A DNA stretch of 64,000 bases from contig JAEVHH010000005.1 of NCBI GenBank assembly GCA_017607445.1, positions 1,803,001 through 1,867,000 of the forward strand, written 5' to 3'. The translations under genes and the position numbers were made by a program. A model generated the notes under the pieces. The model had not been told where the DNA came from. It made no database searches and worked only from the letters and a program-made list of their open reading frames with translations. Positions 36,151 through 47,410 of this stretch are shown here, piece after piece. The DNA is from Histoplasma ohiense. Taxonomy: Eukaryota; Ascomycota; Eurotiomycetes; Onygenales; Ajellomycetaceae. Position 1 is the first letter of the stretch. Each line of letters opens with the position of its first letter.

Positions 36151-37309
36151 TACAAATACTCCTTTAGGTGTAAATCATCTCCTTTGTTTGGCTGTTTATT
36201 TGTTCTCTACCACACTCTTCTTTATTTCCTCATTTAATTAACTATATATTTTTCTTTCGACTCCCTCATTCTTCAAGCTGTCAATTCATTACGATATCAG
36301 GACCCGGTGTCCATTATCTTTACACCATGCATTTCCCTTTGTTTTACGCCTTGTCCCTCAGCTCTTTTGCATGTAGGAGGATAGATTTGATCCTGGTGTT
36401 TAAAGGTCCTCCATTCGTATTTTCATTCAATTGGTATCGGCGTTCTTGAGAAGACATACCCCCAGTTTACAAACATGGCCCTGTGGAGTTAACCCATCCT
36501 ATTTTTAAATTATCTTTTGGATGCGACGCATGTAGATTTTCGGACCCTCTCTTTCTTTTCTTCTATCTTCCTCTGCCTCAAAGCTGCGCAACGCACATTA
36601 CATTCACTACCAGGAACCTGTCTACAGTGATTTTATGTGTTCTTACGTTCTTCCCGCGTCCCTCTCCTTATTTTGAGAGATTACTTGCGCAAAGTGAACC
36701 TATATATCTATGAGTCTTCCCCAAGTCCTTTAGTTGAAGGCGTTACTGTTTTGACCTTCACTTTTTTCACATCAGACAGATATAACCCCAGCCGAACATC
36801 ACTTGATTGCTAGCCTCATTCCCCCTCAGCACGTCGATTTTGCTTTGTCAAATTCTTGAACAGCCTCGTCTCCGATAAGGAGATAGGTGGTTAATTCCCC
36901 CCGTTTTCGGATACCATACAGGCAGGCATTTTGCAGGGTGATATGGGAGCAGGGAAATTAAATGCTGGATGTCTATATATGAATGTTTCTCCGCACATAT
37001 ATAATTAGATATACTTACATGGGTTGCCTTGTTTGTTTTCAAGAACATGCTGCATAGTCATCTGGGGATGTTTGGTCTCGTCTACTTGAGATATATCCAA
37101 GATCAGTACTAGTATAGTACTATCATCAAACAGCATACCTCATGAATTCATATGGAAATCCTAATGAAAGGGAGAATAAGGATTGATTTTTCCTTCCGCT
37201 GAAAACGGAGTAAATTGGTATTATACATACTTTGAGAAACGACAGAAGGCCGTTGATTTTGACTTCAAGCGCAAATTTTGAAATGAAAAGCATCAAAAAT
37301 AATCTGCAT
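36151..37309. other. Convergent intergenic region
   Basis: 3' flank of the BCAS3-like gene, T-rich, then AT-rich sequence toward the minus-strand small gene. No coding signal seen. Confidence 0.6.
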
Positions 37310-37735
37310 TCATCGAACATCCCCATCTCTCCCTCCGTTCTCCTCAACCCACCACTTCCTAAACTCCCTCAACCTCACCGTCATCACCCTAGCTATCGCC
37401 CTCCCAGATTCCGTCTTCATCATCCCCTCCAACCTCTGCAATTTCGCTCCAAAACGCTGAATCGCCTCGTCCAACTCCCAGCTCCCCTGGCCCCGCCCCT
37501 TAGCGCCCAAGAATGTAAAACATCGCGAAATCCCCACTGCGGTGGACGTGGCGGCGGGTTGTGGGACGGGTCATGGTTGCGCATGCATTGGGTTATATGT
37601 GGCCATGCGGTTGATGAGAATGTCGGTGCTGGTGGTGGCGCCAGTGGTGATGGGGAATGTATTGTATGTACTCCGTACTGTACCTGCATGCTTCCCTATT
37701 ATGGGTATGGCCGCGTTGGGTGGAAGGGGATCCAT
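37310..37735 (-). CDS. Putative 92-residue protein, two exons
   Basis: Exon 1 at 37684-37735 encodes MDPLPPNAAIPIIGKHA and ends at a GTACAG donor. Exon 2 at 37310-37536 starts after a CCGCAG acceptor and encodes GISRCFTFLGAKGRG, ELDEAIQRFGAKLQRLEG and ARVMTVRLREFRKWW. The 147 nt intron joins the two in frame, giving 92 residues with a highly helical, charged C-terminal half. I do not recognise a family. Support comes from a proper ATG exon plus a long frame without a start of its own, joined by consensus splice sites. Competing plus-strand frames over the same interval (37232-37792, 37542-37904) have Cys/Gly-rich or Pro/His-rich composition and look like shadows. Moderate to low certainty. 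Confidence 0.5.
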
Positions 37736-38633
37736 TGTATTGGCGTTACCTGCTTGTTTGTGGAACGGTGGCTGTGCGTGGGTGGGAGATGATTACTCCG
37801 TACTCCGTACAGGGGTAGGAATTGGAGTATTGGGAACGGGGTTGGAAGGTCCTCTAGCAGGGTGTAGGTATATGTATTACCTAAAACGGCTGTATTCGCG
37901 GTAAAGCATATCTAGGCTAGCTACTTTTAAGCAATAGGCTAGTTTTGACTGCATGTAATTTTTGTTTAATCTGTAAATATTGCATGCTATTGCCTAAAAG
38001 AAGCGCTAGCAGCCAGATACATGGCGCGGTGCAGCAGGTGGATGATACAAATATAGATGGCATCAATATATAACTAACTAGTGGAAGATGAAATTAAAAT
38101 CATTCTGTGGAGACAAACTTGGCAAGTAGTTGCTGCTAAACAAATAGACAATGACTTACATCTACCCATTAGCTCAGAGCATTGGATTGGTGGACTTCAT
38201 TTTCAATTTCAGGAACAAAGGTTAATATAACGCAGCTGTTATGGCATTATTTTTGACTGTATTTAAAATGGTTGGTTTTATATGTGCAGGCAGGGCATGT
38301 AACGAGTTTAAATTGTTATCAAATTTGGCAAACAGGCCAAAGACATTATTACATATCATGCGAGCCCCATTTCTACCAATAAAGTAAAAGGGAAGATGGT
38401 ATGACAATTAATTTCCCGCATGAACACAAAAAGGGTGGTTAATTATTCAAATAGTCAATAAATAGACAAACATGAGAATGTGAAACATAGCATTCGCTTG
38501 AAGAGGAAGTATTCCGCGCCCTGTCCAACACTATTAAATGGCCCGTTGTTTCCCAAGTAATTAATGGCTCCTTACAACCCGAGGGCTGTTCCAGGTTGTA
38601 GTGCAATGCTCTTTTCGGATGCATTCGACGCAC
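37736..38633. other. Intergenic region
   Basis: It includes two overlapping TACTCCGTA words at 37794-37809 and AT-rich sequence. No coding gene seen. Confidence 0.6.
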
Positions 38634-39320
38634 TTACAACGCCAAAGCAGCCATGAGGAGACCGATGATACCAGCAGCAGAGGATCCGAGTTGGGCGTTA
38701 TTGGCAGCTGCACCAGCGGATGGAGATGCAGAAGAGGTAGCGCTAGTCTGGCTACCATTGCCAGTTGTCTCACCACCTATTTACATCATTAGTATCCCCT
38801 ACAAAAACAGGATGCAAAACATTATTACTGGGGAGGGAGCTAGCAGAAACTGCATGACCCATCGCAATATTAAAAATATAAATGAAATCATCTTACCGGA
38901 GCCCGATGAACTAGTTGGGGTGCCAGCAGTTCCGGTAGGGTTTGGCATGGCTGAGGTGGTACTGAAGAAGTGTTGTTTGATACAACTTCCTACACACATA
39001 GCATATTTTTCCGTGGCTCCAGGAGATCCGTCGCCTTTGGCGCATTGTGCTGTGCACTCGATGGTGTCGTTGGCCATGGTGTTATTGGGACAGGGGACAT
39101 GGAAGCAATCCGCTTTGCAGCACACATCCCCGTCGGCACCTAGAGTTGGAAGCAATTAGTACGATCTCAAGGACCATTTGTAATAATTGCACATACATTG
39201 ATTAGAACACAAAACAGAGGGAGGAAGTGGAGCCTGTGACTGTTGCGGCTGGGAATCTTGTGGCAGGGCGGAGACACAAGCAAGGAGGCCAGCAAGGGCG
39301 AAGATGGTGAAAGACTTCAT
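38634..39320 (-). CDS. Cysteine-rich GPI-anchored surface protein
   Basis: Three exons, 39197-39320, 38897-39139 and 38634-38776 (introns 57 and 120 nt, both GT..AG), give 169 residues. An N-terminal signal peptide (MKSFTIFALAGLLACVSALP) precedes a Gln/Pro linker and a compact domain with ten cysteines (about residues 37-98). Their pattern is C-x3-C-x5-CC-x3-C-x4-C-x11-C-x3-C-x15-C-x3-C. A Ser/Thr/Gly-rich stalk follows, ending in a hydrophobic tail (AAGIIGLLMAALAL), with small residues such as AAANNAQLGSSAA just before it that suit a GPI omega site. The cysteine pattern includes an adjacent CC and does not fit the eight-cysteine CFEM signature, so I leave the domain unnamed. Likely located in the plasma membrane or cell wall. 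It is divergent from MPH1. Confidence 0.85.
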
Positions 39321-40532
39321 TCTGGCGGGTTGCTCGACAATAAAGTAAGATAAAAGTCTCTTAAAAGAGAGTAAAGAATTGATTAAAAATAGAAAAATAG
39401 ATAGAAAGAACGCAGGAATGTAAAGAACAATTTGGAGTTGGAAGACGGCAGAAGAGTGTATAGATTTTTGTTCTGGGGGAAAAGAGCAGAAGAGAGGAGG
39501 AAGAAGAATCCAGGGGCCCCTGTTTTCGATTTGACTCAAGCTCTTGTTTTATATGATGCGGGTCGGGGGACGGAGGGAAAAACCATGGAAACATGACCAG
39601 CCACTGGCAGCCAGCCAGGATTCAGCGCTGGATCTCCGATTCAAGCTGTTCCTGGGGAGCTCCACTGGCGCGCCGTTCTTGCTGTCCCAACCCAACCCCT
39701 GAAAAGCCTGCTAGCTCCTGCGACGGAGAGCCAATGGGGCCTCCGGTGGCGCCTGTGACCAGCAAACCTTGAACCTTGACCCAATGTCTGGCGAAAAACC
39801 TGGTGTTTGAACCAGTGGAACCACCCAATTCGGCACGCCGAGCCTGGTGTAAGACAATTCTCGCTTCGAGGTCTCCAGACCTGTATTCTGTCACTGTCTC
39901 CTGGGGAAATCCACGAATTCCAGAAACCTCTTCTCTCTGCCTTGAGTTTCTGTTGTTTCATCGACTTTGCCACCGGATCCGTCACAGGTGTTTCAAAACA
40001 CTGTTTGTTAATGCTTAAGGGTGTCATGCTCTAACTTTCCAAGGGCCAACCCTGGGAGGTTGGTCGTCTCCTGGACTTTTGGTGGTTAAAGCGCTCTGGA
40101 GGATGTTCGGCCTCGTTCCCATCGCTCATTTGCTAAGCAGGGTGTAATTAACTACGGAGTACGGAGTAGTTACTTCCAATTCCCTTAATATGATTCATTT
40201 CTTTTTTTCCCATGCTTTACGGAGTAAATCGGGAGGACCCGCCAAAAACTACCCATTGTTAGTCCCATCCTTGGCTTCCAAGGTTCCAGACATCTTGATC
40301 ACGTGGATGCGCGTTGCGCCACTGCTCAATTGCCTCGACGCGGCGGCTCCAAACCTCGAAATGTCACCTCGAACGTCACTTCGAAGGCAAACCGAACGAC
40401 GCTGACATCGTTTTGGAGCCCGGCAAAAACGGAGCCGATAATAGATATGGTTCCGTCTGGCTCTTAGGGCATTTCGTTATTTATCCCCGTACTCTTGTGT
40501 TTCTACTTGAACCCACAGTAATGTACTGTACA
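39321..40532. promoter_or_regulatory. Divergent intergenic region between the GPI protein and MPH1
   Basis: About 1.2 kb without a supported gene. It holds three TACGGAGTA words (40153, 40160, 40218) and a CACGTG at 40300-40305, about 230 bases before the MPH1 start. Confidence 0.5.
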
Positions 40533-43500
40533 ATGTCGAGCTCCTTCGGTAGTGAATTCAGCGACTTCGATGATGATGACATCCTCCCTGTTGTTAATGA
40601 CGCCACTTCCGCTGATTTTTCAGCTGCCAGTTCTGACAGCTCTCGAGCCCCGAAACGAAGACGGTTGAGCCATTCCCGGACAAGTGACAAAAGAGACGCT
40701 CGCACTTCTTGGGGTACCCTCAGCGGAACGGGGCACGAGAGCGGCCATGAATCAGGTCAAAGCCCAGACACTCTGCCATCGCTTCACCGAGCACCGGTTG
40801 CCAGGCGCAAGGATGAAATTAATACAAGGCCAACCGGTCCAAAGTACAAAATATATCAGCCAAAACACCCCCGTGCCCAAGAACCGACTTTCGTTACTCA
40901 GTTGACCCAACCTCCATCGAGCCCATCGATAATCCGTGGACCTCGGTGGAAGAAGCCTGGCCCAGAGGACCCTGCTGTAAAACGTGCTCCAACTCCTGTC
41001 ATTGACGGGAGTCAGAATATTCCGGAGACAAACAATAACGATATGGATGGGGATTTAAGAGTTGCCATTGCCGCATCTCTGGAATCTTTTCGAAGAGAAA
41101 ACAAAGGAGACATGGGACCATGTCCTAATCCTAAGGAACGAAAAAGTCCCGTCTCATCCAATTCTAATTTTGGGCCTCAGGATGCGTTTTTTGATATTGG
41201 AGATATCCCTGAAGACGCTTTCGACTCTTCCCTGGATTCATCGTCTGGTTCGCCCCAAAAGACTCCCGTTTTAGTTCCATCGTCCCAGCCTATTCCTTCT
41301 CAATCCTCATTCCGTCGACAAGGTAGTTCTCAGCAGAAAAATTTGCGGCAGATGACATTATTTGGTGGGCCTTCTCAGACTATCAAGCCGTCATCATCGT
41401 CACAATCCATGTCACACAACTGGCCCTTAGTAAGTCGTAACGAACCTCCAACACATCACAGACTAGATTCTACTGCCATAAAATCTTGGGTATATCCAAC
41501 AAACTTAGGCAAGAAAAGAGAATACCAATTTAACATTACCCAACGCGCTCTGTTTCACAATTTACTCGTGGCGCTTCCGACTGGCCTTGGGAAAACATTC
41601 ATTGCCGCTACCGTCATGTTGAATTGGTTTCGGTGGACTACAGACGCCCAGATAGTTTTCGTTGCTCCAACAAAACCACTGGTCTCCCAGCAAATTGTCG
41701 CATGTTTCGGTATTGCGGGGATACCTCGGTCACAAACTGTGATGCTTACTGGGAGTACAGGGCCAGCAATACGTGCTGCGGAATGGCAGAGCAAGCGGGT
41801 TTTCTTCATGACACCTCAAACTCTTGTTAACGATCTTAAAAATGGACATGCGGATCCGAAGCGGATTGTCCTACTTGTCATTGACGAGGCCCACCGTGCC
41901 ACTGGTGGCTATGCCTACGTTGAAGTGGTGAAATTTCTCCAACAATACAATACCAGTTTTAGGGTCCTTGCGTTAACAGCAACTCCCGGGTCATCGGTGG
42001 AAGCTGTCCAAGAAGTGATCGATGGCTTGAATATATCTAAAGTTGAGATACGAACGGAAGAGTCGCTTGACATTCGTGAATATGTTCATTCACGAAATAT
42101 TGAAATTGAGACTTTTGATTACTCTGAAGATATGATCATGTGCATGGATTTATTCGGCAAGTCGTTGCAGCCCGTCCTGGATAAACTTCGAAGCCAGAAT
42201 GCCCATTGGGCAAAGGACCCGATGACTCTTACCCCGTACGGACTCACTGTTGCCAGAAAGGACTGGTTGAAGTCGCCCGCTGGGAGGAATGCAAATAATG
42301 GGCTCAAGGGTATGGTACATGCCATTTTCTCGGTACTTTCGAGTTTGGCCCACGCAATAGACCTCTTGAAATACCACGGGATTGGGCCGTTCTACCGCAA
42401 CCTCGTTTCATTTCAGAACGCTTTGGGTGCAGGCGGTAGTAAATACCAACGCCAAATCGTTGACGATGAGAATTTCAAAACGCTGATGAATCGGCTGAAG
42501 ATGTGGACTAATAATGAAGACTTTATTGGGCACCCGAAACTGGAATTCCTAAAACGGGTCGTGTTGAACCATTTCATGGATGCGGAAAAAGATGGGGACG
42601 ATTCCCTTGCAAATAGACATCCGTCAAGTACGCGAATAATGGTGTTTGCGCATTTTCGTGACAGTGCGGAAGAGATCGTGAGGGTATTGAAAAGACACGG
42701 TCCGATGATCCGTCCACATGTGTTTGTTGGGCAAGCGGCTGCGAAAGGATCAGGTGGGATGGACCAAAAGACACAACTCGGTATCATCGAGAAATTCAAA
42801 GAGGGGACATATAACACAATTGTCGCTACTTCCGTCGGTGAAGAAGGCCTTGACATTGGCGAAGTTGACCTCATAGTGTGTTACGACTCTTCCGCCTCGC
42901 CCATCAGGATGTTACAAAGGATGGGTCGAACCGGAAGAAAAAGAAGAGGGAATATTGTCCTTCTTTTGATGAAAGGCAAGGAAGAAGACTCGTTCACAAA
43001 GGCAAAGGATAATTACGAGAAAATGCAACAGATGATAGCTAGCGGGGCTCGTTTTACGTTCCACGATGATAAGTCTCCACGAATACTTCCGCGAGATATA
43101 CATCCTGCAGTGGATGAACGACAAATAGACATTCCAGTTGAAAACTCCCAGACCGATCTACCGGAACCCACCAAGCGAGCGAGAGTTCCTAAGCGGCTTC
43201 CCAAGAAATTTCACATGCCTGATGGTGTTGAAACGGGATTCACCAAGGCATCTCGTATCAGTGGCATGAAGGTGAGCCGCAAGGCTACTACTGAAAGCCT
43301 CCGCAAACCTCCTCCAAAAGTTGTGGAAATTTTTGATATCCCGCCATTGGATGAAGTTCTTCTTTCGAAGGACGAACGAAGAGAACTCGAACAAAGATAT
43401 TGCAGTATCGGAGGTACGAGCCCTCAGTTTGTCTCCAGGCCACGAATTGATGCCTATCCGGAGCTGCAAAGATCTTACCGCCCAACAAAGTTTGTAAAGC

Positions 43501-43970
43501 ACGGGGCCGTCACCTGCCGACTCGTAAAGGCTTTTCAAAATATGAATGCCTTGACAACTGACTGCGCGGACCATTTTAAAGCTCATCTACACCCCGATGA
43601 CCAAACTGAACGGTGCGAAGCCGTAGCTTTGAAAGGCACTGGCCGAAGGAAACACCCTTCTTTTTTACGGGTCCACGAGAAATGTCCTGACCCGCCCGAC
43701 CCTGATCGACAGATACACCATTTTAACAATGGGTCCCAGCCATTTTCTCCATTGATGCGTTCCCAATACTCGCCCCAGCGCCCACCGAAAGATCAATATC
43801 TCAGTTCTCAAGGTAGTGCAGGGGATGACCTTGAACTTCCTGATGTTGAAACGCTTTTCAACCAGCTTACTGGGAAGCGAAAGGCGGAAGATGAGCAACA
43901 AAGTCCGTCAAGAGGCACACGGGGGAAACTGTGTATAGTTAGCGATGACAGTGACGATTTTGATATTTAG
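40533..43970 (+). CDS. mph1: MPH1/FANCM-type ATP-dependent DNA helicase
   Basis: 3'-5' DNA helicase of the FANCM/Hef group that remodels replication forks and D-loops and restrains crossover recombination; nuclear. Single exon, 1,145 residues, the usual fungal length. An acidic, disordered N-terminus ([18 protein letters not shown]) leads to the helicase core at about residues 320-850. Motifs: Q-like [13 protein letters not shown], Walker [16 protein letters not shown] box [13 protein letters not shown], motif [12 protein letters not shown], motif [20 protein letters not shown] and motif [14 protein letters not shown]. The spacer between the two RecA domains is the FANCM-type insert. All catalytic residues are present. 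The frame is open upstream to 40314; I chose the ATG at 40533 because it starts the conserved acidic N-terminus. An alternative ATG lies at 40521. Confidence 0.95.
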   Translation: MSSSFGSEFSDFDDDDILPVVNDATSADFSAASSDSSRAPKRRRLSHSRTSDKRDARTSWGTLSGTGHESGHESGQSPDTLPSLHRAPVARRKDEINTRPTGPKYKIYQPKHPRAQEPTFVTQLTQPPSSPSIIRGPRWKKPGPEDPAVKRAPTPVIDGSQNIPETNNNDMDGDLRVAIAASLESFRRENKGDMGPCPNPKERKSPVSSNSNFGPQDAFFDIGDIPEDAFDSSLDSSSGSPQKTPVLVPSSQPIPSQSSFRRQGSSQQKNLRQMTLFGGPSQTIKPSSSSQSMSHNWPLVSRNEPPTHHRLDSTAIKSWVYPTNLGKKREYQFNITQRALFHNLLVALPTGLGKTFIAATVMLNWFRWTTDAQIVFVAPTKPLVSQQIVACFGIAGIPRSQTVMLTGSTGPAIRAAEWQSKRVFFMTPQTLVNDLKNGHADPKRIVLLVIDEAHRATGGYAYVEVVKFLQQYNTSFRVLALTATPGSSVEAVQEVIDGLNISKVEIRTEESLDIREYVHSRNIEIETFDYSEDMIMCMDLFGKSLQPVLDKLRSQNAHWAKDPMTLTPYGLTVARKDWLKSPAGRNANNGLKGMVHAIFSVLSSLAHAIDLLKYHGIGPFYRNLVSFQNALGAGGSKYQRQIVDDENFKTLMNRLKMWTNNEDFIGHPKLEFLKRVVLNHFMDAEKDGDDSLANRHPSSTRIMVFAHFRDSAEEIVRVLKRHGPMIRPHVFVGQAAAKGSGGMDQKTQLGIIEKFKEGTYNTIVATSVGEEGLDIGEVDLIVCYDSSASPIRMLQRMGRTGRKRRGNIVLLLMKGKEEDSFTKAKDNYEKMQQMIASGARFTFHDDKSPRILPRDIHPAVDERQIDIPVENSQTDLPEPTKRARVPKRLPKKFHMPDGVETGFTKASRISGMKVSRKATTESLRKPPPKVVEIFDIPPLDEVLLSKDERRELEQRYCSIGGTSPQFVSRPRIDAYPELQRSYRPTKFVKHGAVTCRLVKAFQNMNALTTDCADHFKAHLHPDDQTERCEAVALKGTGRRKHPSFLRVHEKCPDPPDPDRQIHHFNNGSQPFSPLMRSQYSPQRPPKDQYLSSQGSAGDDLELPDVETLFNQLTGKRKAEDEQQSPSRGTRGKLCIVSDDSDDFDI

Positions 43971-44347
43971 AATTATCATCGTCCTTGTTTTTGGCTGTGG
44001 TAATATACATCTACTTGGAAAATAAATCGATATACAATCTATATGTTTGTTCCAATGGGCCTTATTCAATGAGGGTTTGGCTTTAGATTATGTTTCTATA
44101 GTTGTACATGTACAAGAGTATATATTGCATCCAGATACCCAATAGAATGAATTCTGCGGATTGAACTATTAAAAATGGAGCTTCTTAGCTTGTCAGCTTT
44201 TTTGTAAACAACCTTCCGGTTTTTTCCCCACGTACTTTTAATATTTAACTCTATTGATCACCAAACCTTCGCGATCGCATCGGCTGCACAAACAGAGAGA
44301 GCTCTTTTCTCCGCATCTTCCCTATCCACTACACAACCCCTACAATC
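43971..44347. other. Short tandem intergenic region between MPH1 and CAP2
   Basis: 377 bases, AT-rich after the MPH1 stop and pyrimidine-rich before the CAP2 start; it serves as MPH1 3' flank and CAP2 promoter. Confidence 0.6.
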
Positions 44348-45647
44348 ATGGCAGATACACAATTTGACAGTGCGCTGTAAGCATCGGACCTGTAACCATC
44401 ATCACCTTTCCCCCTTCTGTTATCTCCGCTCGTTCGACCCTTCTACAACCTAACTACCCCGCCCCTTGAGGTACTAACCATCTTTTATCTCCCAGTGACC
44501 TCCTCCGCCGTCTCTCGCCGCGCGAAACCAAACAAAACCTCGAATACATCACCAGCCTCGTCCCCGATCTAACCGAAGACCTCCTCGCCTCTGTCGACCA
44601 GCCCCTCGAAATCCGCCGATGCGCTCAAACAAAGCGTGATTACCTGCTCTGCGACTACAACCGGGACGGCGACAGTTACCGCAGTCCTTGGAGCAATGAA
44701 TTCGACCCACCAATTGAAGATGGGACTGTGCCCAGTGAGCGAGTGCGAAAGCTAGAGGTCGCAGCCAACGAGGCGTTTGATGTTTACCGGGAACTGTATT
44801 ATGAGGGTGGGGTGGGAAGTGTATATTTTTGGGATTTGGACGATGGCTTTGCGGGCGTTGTTTTGTTGAAGAAAGGTGCGAGGCTTTTCTTGATCTGTTT
44901 CCCCCATCTTCGTTCGTGAGAGGGATTGTCCTCAGGAAGCCCGGGCGGCTTATATTCAATCCCCCCCCACACACCACACCACACCACGCCAACCGACGGG
45001 CAGGACTTTTCGCCTATGCTGGATAGCTGGCTAACTAACTGTTTTCCTCCCAGCCATTACACCTGGCTCCAAAAACTCTGGCGCCTGGGATAGTATCCAT
45101 GTCTTTGAGGCCACAGACCGTGCGCGGACATGTCACTATAAATTAACCAGCACAGTCATCCTACACCTATCAACCGGGTCAGAAGGGTTGGGAGAGCTAG
45201 ACCTCAGTGGAAATATGACGAGACAGATTGAGGCAGACATGGCCGTCGACGGGGATGCTAGTCATGTCGCAAATGTGGGGCGGCTGGTTGAAGATATGGA
45301 GCTGAAGATGCGGAATCTTCTACGTACGCATGCCTTTTTCTTTGAGATTAGCTAACCTTACATTTAAACGATCCCAAAGCTCTTTTTTTTTTTTTTTACT
45401 AATATCTGGACTTTTGTTTGCAGAGGAGGTCTATTTTGGAAAAGCGAAGGATATTGTCTCCGATTTGAGAAGTGAGCGCTTGCCAATTCTCTCCCTCCAA
45501 TATCATTATATTCCTTCTGCTCCTGGGCTTGATTTTATTTCTTTCTGCTAACATGTCGTCTTTCTTTCGGTAGGCATTCCACCCCTTTCCGAAACAAATA
45601 GAGATCAAGCTACCCATCGGGAGATGATCAATTCTATGAAGAGGTAG
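44348..45647 (+). CDS. cap2: F-actin-capping protein subunit beta
   Basis: Beta subunit of the CapZ heterodimer that binds barbed ends of actin filaments and limits their growth, acting at cortical actin patches. Five exons give 266 residues: 44348-44376, 44496-44875, 45054-45323, 45424-45471 and 45574-45647. All four introns (119, 178, 100, 102 nt) have GT..AG ends and preserve frame. Family hallmarks in order: [18 protein letters not shown] near residue 11, [20 protein letters not shown] near 57, [19 protein letters not shown] near 108, WDSIHVFEA near 147, and the C-terminal tentacle region near 215-266 ([17 protein letters not shown]). Length and order match fungal CAP2 closely. Splitting into five exons is ordinary for this gene. 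Confidence 0.95.
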
Positions 45648-46468
45648 CATTATGGCTTTGTTCTTTTTGCTTATAGAAAAATACCAGCCACGGGAATCTC
45701 AGATGGCTGGGATTTTGCACCGGTATTGTCGTGCTTCTTTTTGGCGATGATGTGGATTGTATTTGTTACTTTCTCTTGCTATCAGCTCTCCTATTTATTC
45801 TCGAATGAATGACAAGACATTTAATGACCCTTTGCAGGTTAAAGAACCTGTACAATCTTTCATTTCATTGCTTTACGGCCAGGATCCTTGTATCTATTCC
45901 AAAAAAAGCTTCAGCAACCATGAGGAAATTGTAAGTCAGAGAGCCCATCAAGTATATCAGAAACCTACTATGTAGGTTACGTTACCGCGGTTAGAAAACA
46001 AACAGGCGAAACTGTCTCCAACTAAACACATAATTGCTCCAGCCCAACACGGCGCGCCTCTCAAACTTCACTGCCACCATACCGAGTAATTTACTCATCA
46101 TATCCGTCCTATTGAGTCCACAGCATCTTACGCGACGAGATAATTTCCCCAGTCGTAGACACATGCGTATTCCTATTATATGTAGATAGGTAACATCATG
46201 AGTCTCCCGAAGAGTAATTCCTTCAGTTCCAATAGCGCAATCCATTTACAAGGGTGCAGCTTACTTGGGCCGGCCAATAAAGGACACCAGTGGGCTTAAT
46301 ACCGCTTTCAAATGGTTTCAAGTTGATAACTCGATAATTGTAAACGTCGTACGGCGCAATGGATGGCGAAGTCAATGGACGTAGAAGCCTCACCATATAG
46401 ATGTAGCGTTGCGGGAGGTTGATTTATATTGCATTTCAGCCCAGAATCGAGCCCTGATGAGGCTTTAA
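45648..46468. other. Convergent intergenic region between CAP2 and MED11
   Basis: 3' flanks of both genes. Open frames of 70-85 codons (45757-45975 plus, 45991-46245 minus) have no family and no start context; I see no gene. Confidence 0.55.
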
Positions 46469-46637
46469 TCAACTCCCCGATTTGTTTTCGGAAGGCCCTT
46501 TAGCTTTCTCTAGTTGAGTAGCAAAATTGCTAGCTTCCGCCCACAGCTCTGCCTCCTTATCCTTTCCGACGGTATCCTTCCGGCTATTAAGCCAGCTGGT
46601 GTCGAGAGGGTTAACGCCCCCAGACGAAGTAGCAGAG

Positions 46638-46669
<32 letters not shown>

Positions 46670-47074
46670 GCCTCCGGCAGTGACTTCAGCTGATTCAGGT
46701 TGGATGATAGACGCTTCCTCCAGAGCATACACCTGCCGTCGTAGTCGCACATCAATGGAGGAGAGTAGTGCAAAGTATTGGGAGCTTGCAGCTTTGAAAG
46801 CTGCTCGATGTGATTCTAAGGTCCCATCGATTTTGGGCAAATCGCTGGATGACTGTCCTGAGGTTACGGAAGGAGAATTGGTGAGTGAGCCGATCGCAAC
46901 ACCCGCTGCATTGAGAAGCTTTGCAACATCCTGCGAACTTATCGTCAGACCAGGTGAGAGTGCGGGAGAGCAAATGGGAGGACAAACTTTGTCGATATCA
47001 TTAAGTTCACGGATTCGATCAGCAGAGGTAAAGACACGGTCCGGCTCTTGGGGCTCCATGCTGTTTCTCACCAT
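46469..47074 (-). CDS. med11: Mediator complex subunit 11
   Basis: Head-module Mediator subunit that contacts MED17 and MED22 and supports RNA polymerase II pre-initiation complex assembly; nuclear. Exons 46988-47074 and 46469-46930 give 182 residues. The conserved N-terminal region reads SADRIRELNDIDK, then after the intron DVAKLLNAAGVAIGSLTN, then FKAASSQYFALLSSIDVRLRRQVYALEEA, all typical MED11 helices. The 57 nt intron (46931-46987, GTTTGT..TCGCAG, branch-like CTGACG) is a multiple of three without a stop, so it would translate if retained; the family alignment favours removal. Between residues about 129 and 144 a T5A7 tract comes from ACT and GCT repeats. The start may instead be the second ATG at 47059. 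The gene is divergent from TAF5. Confidence 0.85.
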
Positions 47075-47410
47075 ACAATTGAGCGAGTATTTAACTAGAG
47101 CTGATGGGAGATTTGTAGGTAAACGAAACCAGGAGATTTGGACTTCTGTAGGTGGTGATTATATAAGCGCACGTCGCCCAAGCTGCGTCAAAACTAACCT
47201 GATTAGTGATAGCGCAATATCAGAACAGCTTTCCGCTTTCCATCATCATCAAACCAACTTCACTCACCACCATCGAATTCTAATGCCACACTTTTCTTAA
47301 TTATCTAGCCCGCCTCAGAGCTTGGGAAAACTCATTGCAGTTTTCTCGTCTTTTAGTTATTCGGCGGATATGCCCCAATACTGTTGATATAGAAGCGGAA
47401 AATACCCAGC
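47075..47410. promoter_or_regulatory. Divergent promoter shared by MED11 and TAF5
   Basis: The 336 bases between the two start codons must hold promoters for both a Mediator and a TFIID subunit. I see no clear TATA box; the TAF5 side is pyrimidine-rich. Confidence 0.65.

Noticed and set aside
37232..37904. Plus-strand frames of 186 and 120 codons
   Set aside because: They are Pro/His-rich or Gly/Cys/Val-rich shadows of the minus-strand two-exon model, which has better composition.
40314..40532. N-terminal extension of the MPH1 frame by 73 residues
   Set aside because: The extension lacks the acidic start typical of MPH1, and the ATG at 40533 begins the conserved N-terminus.
46527..47300. 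257-codon plus-strand frame opposite MED11
   Set aside because: It is antisense to a well-matched Mediator gene, and its composition follows from the sense strand codons.
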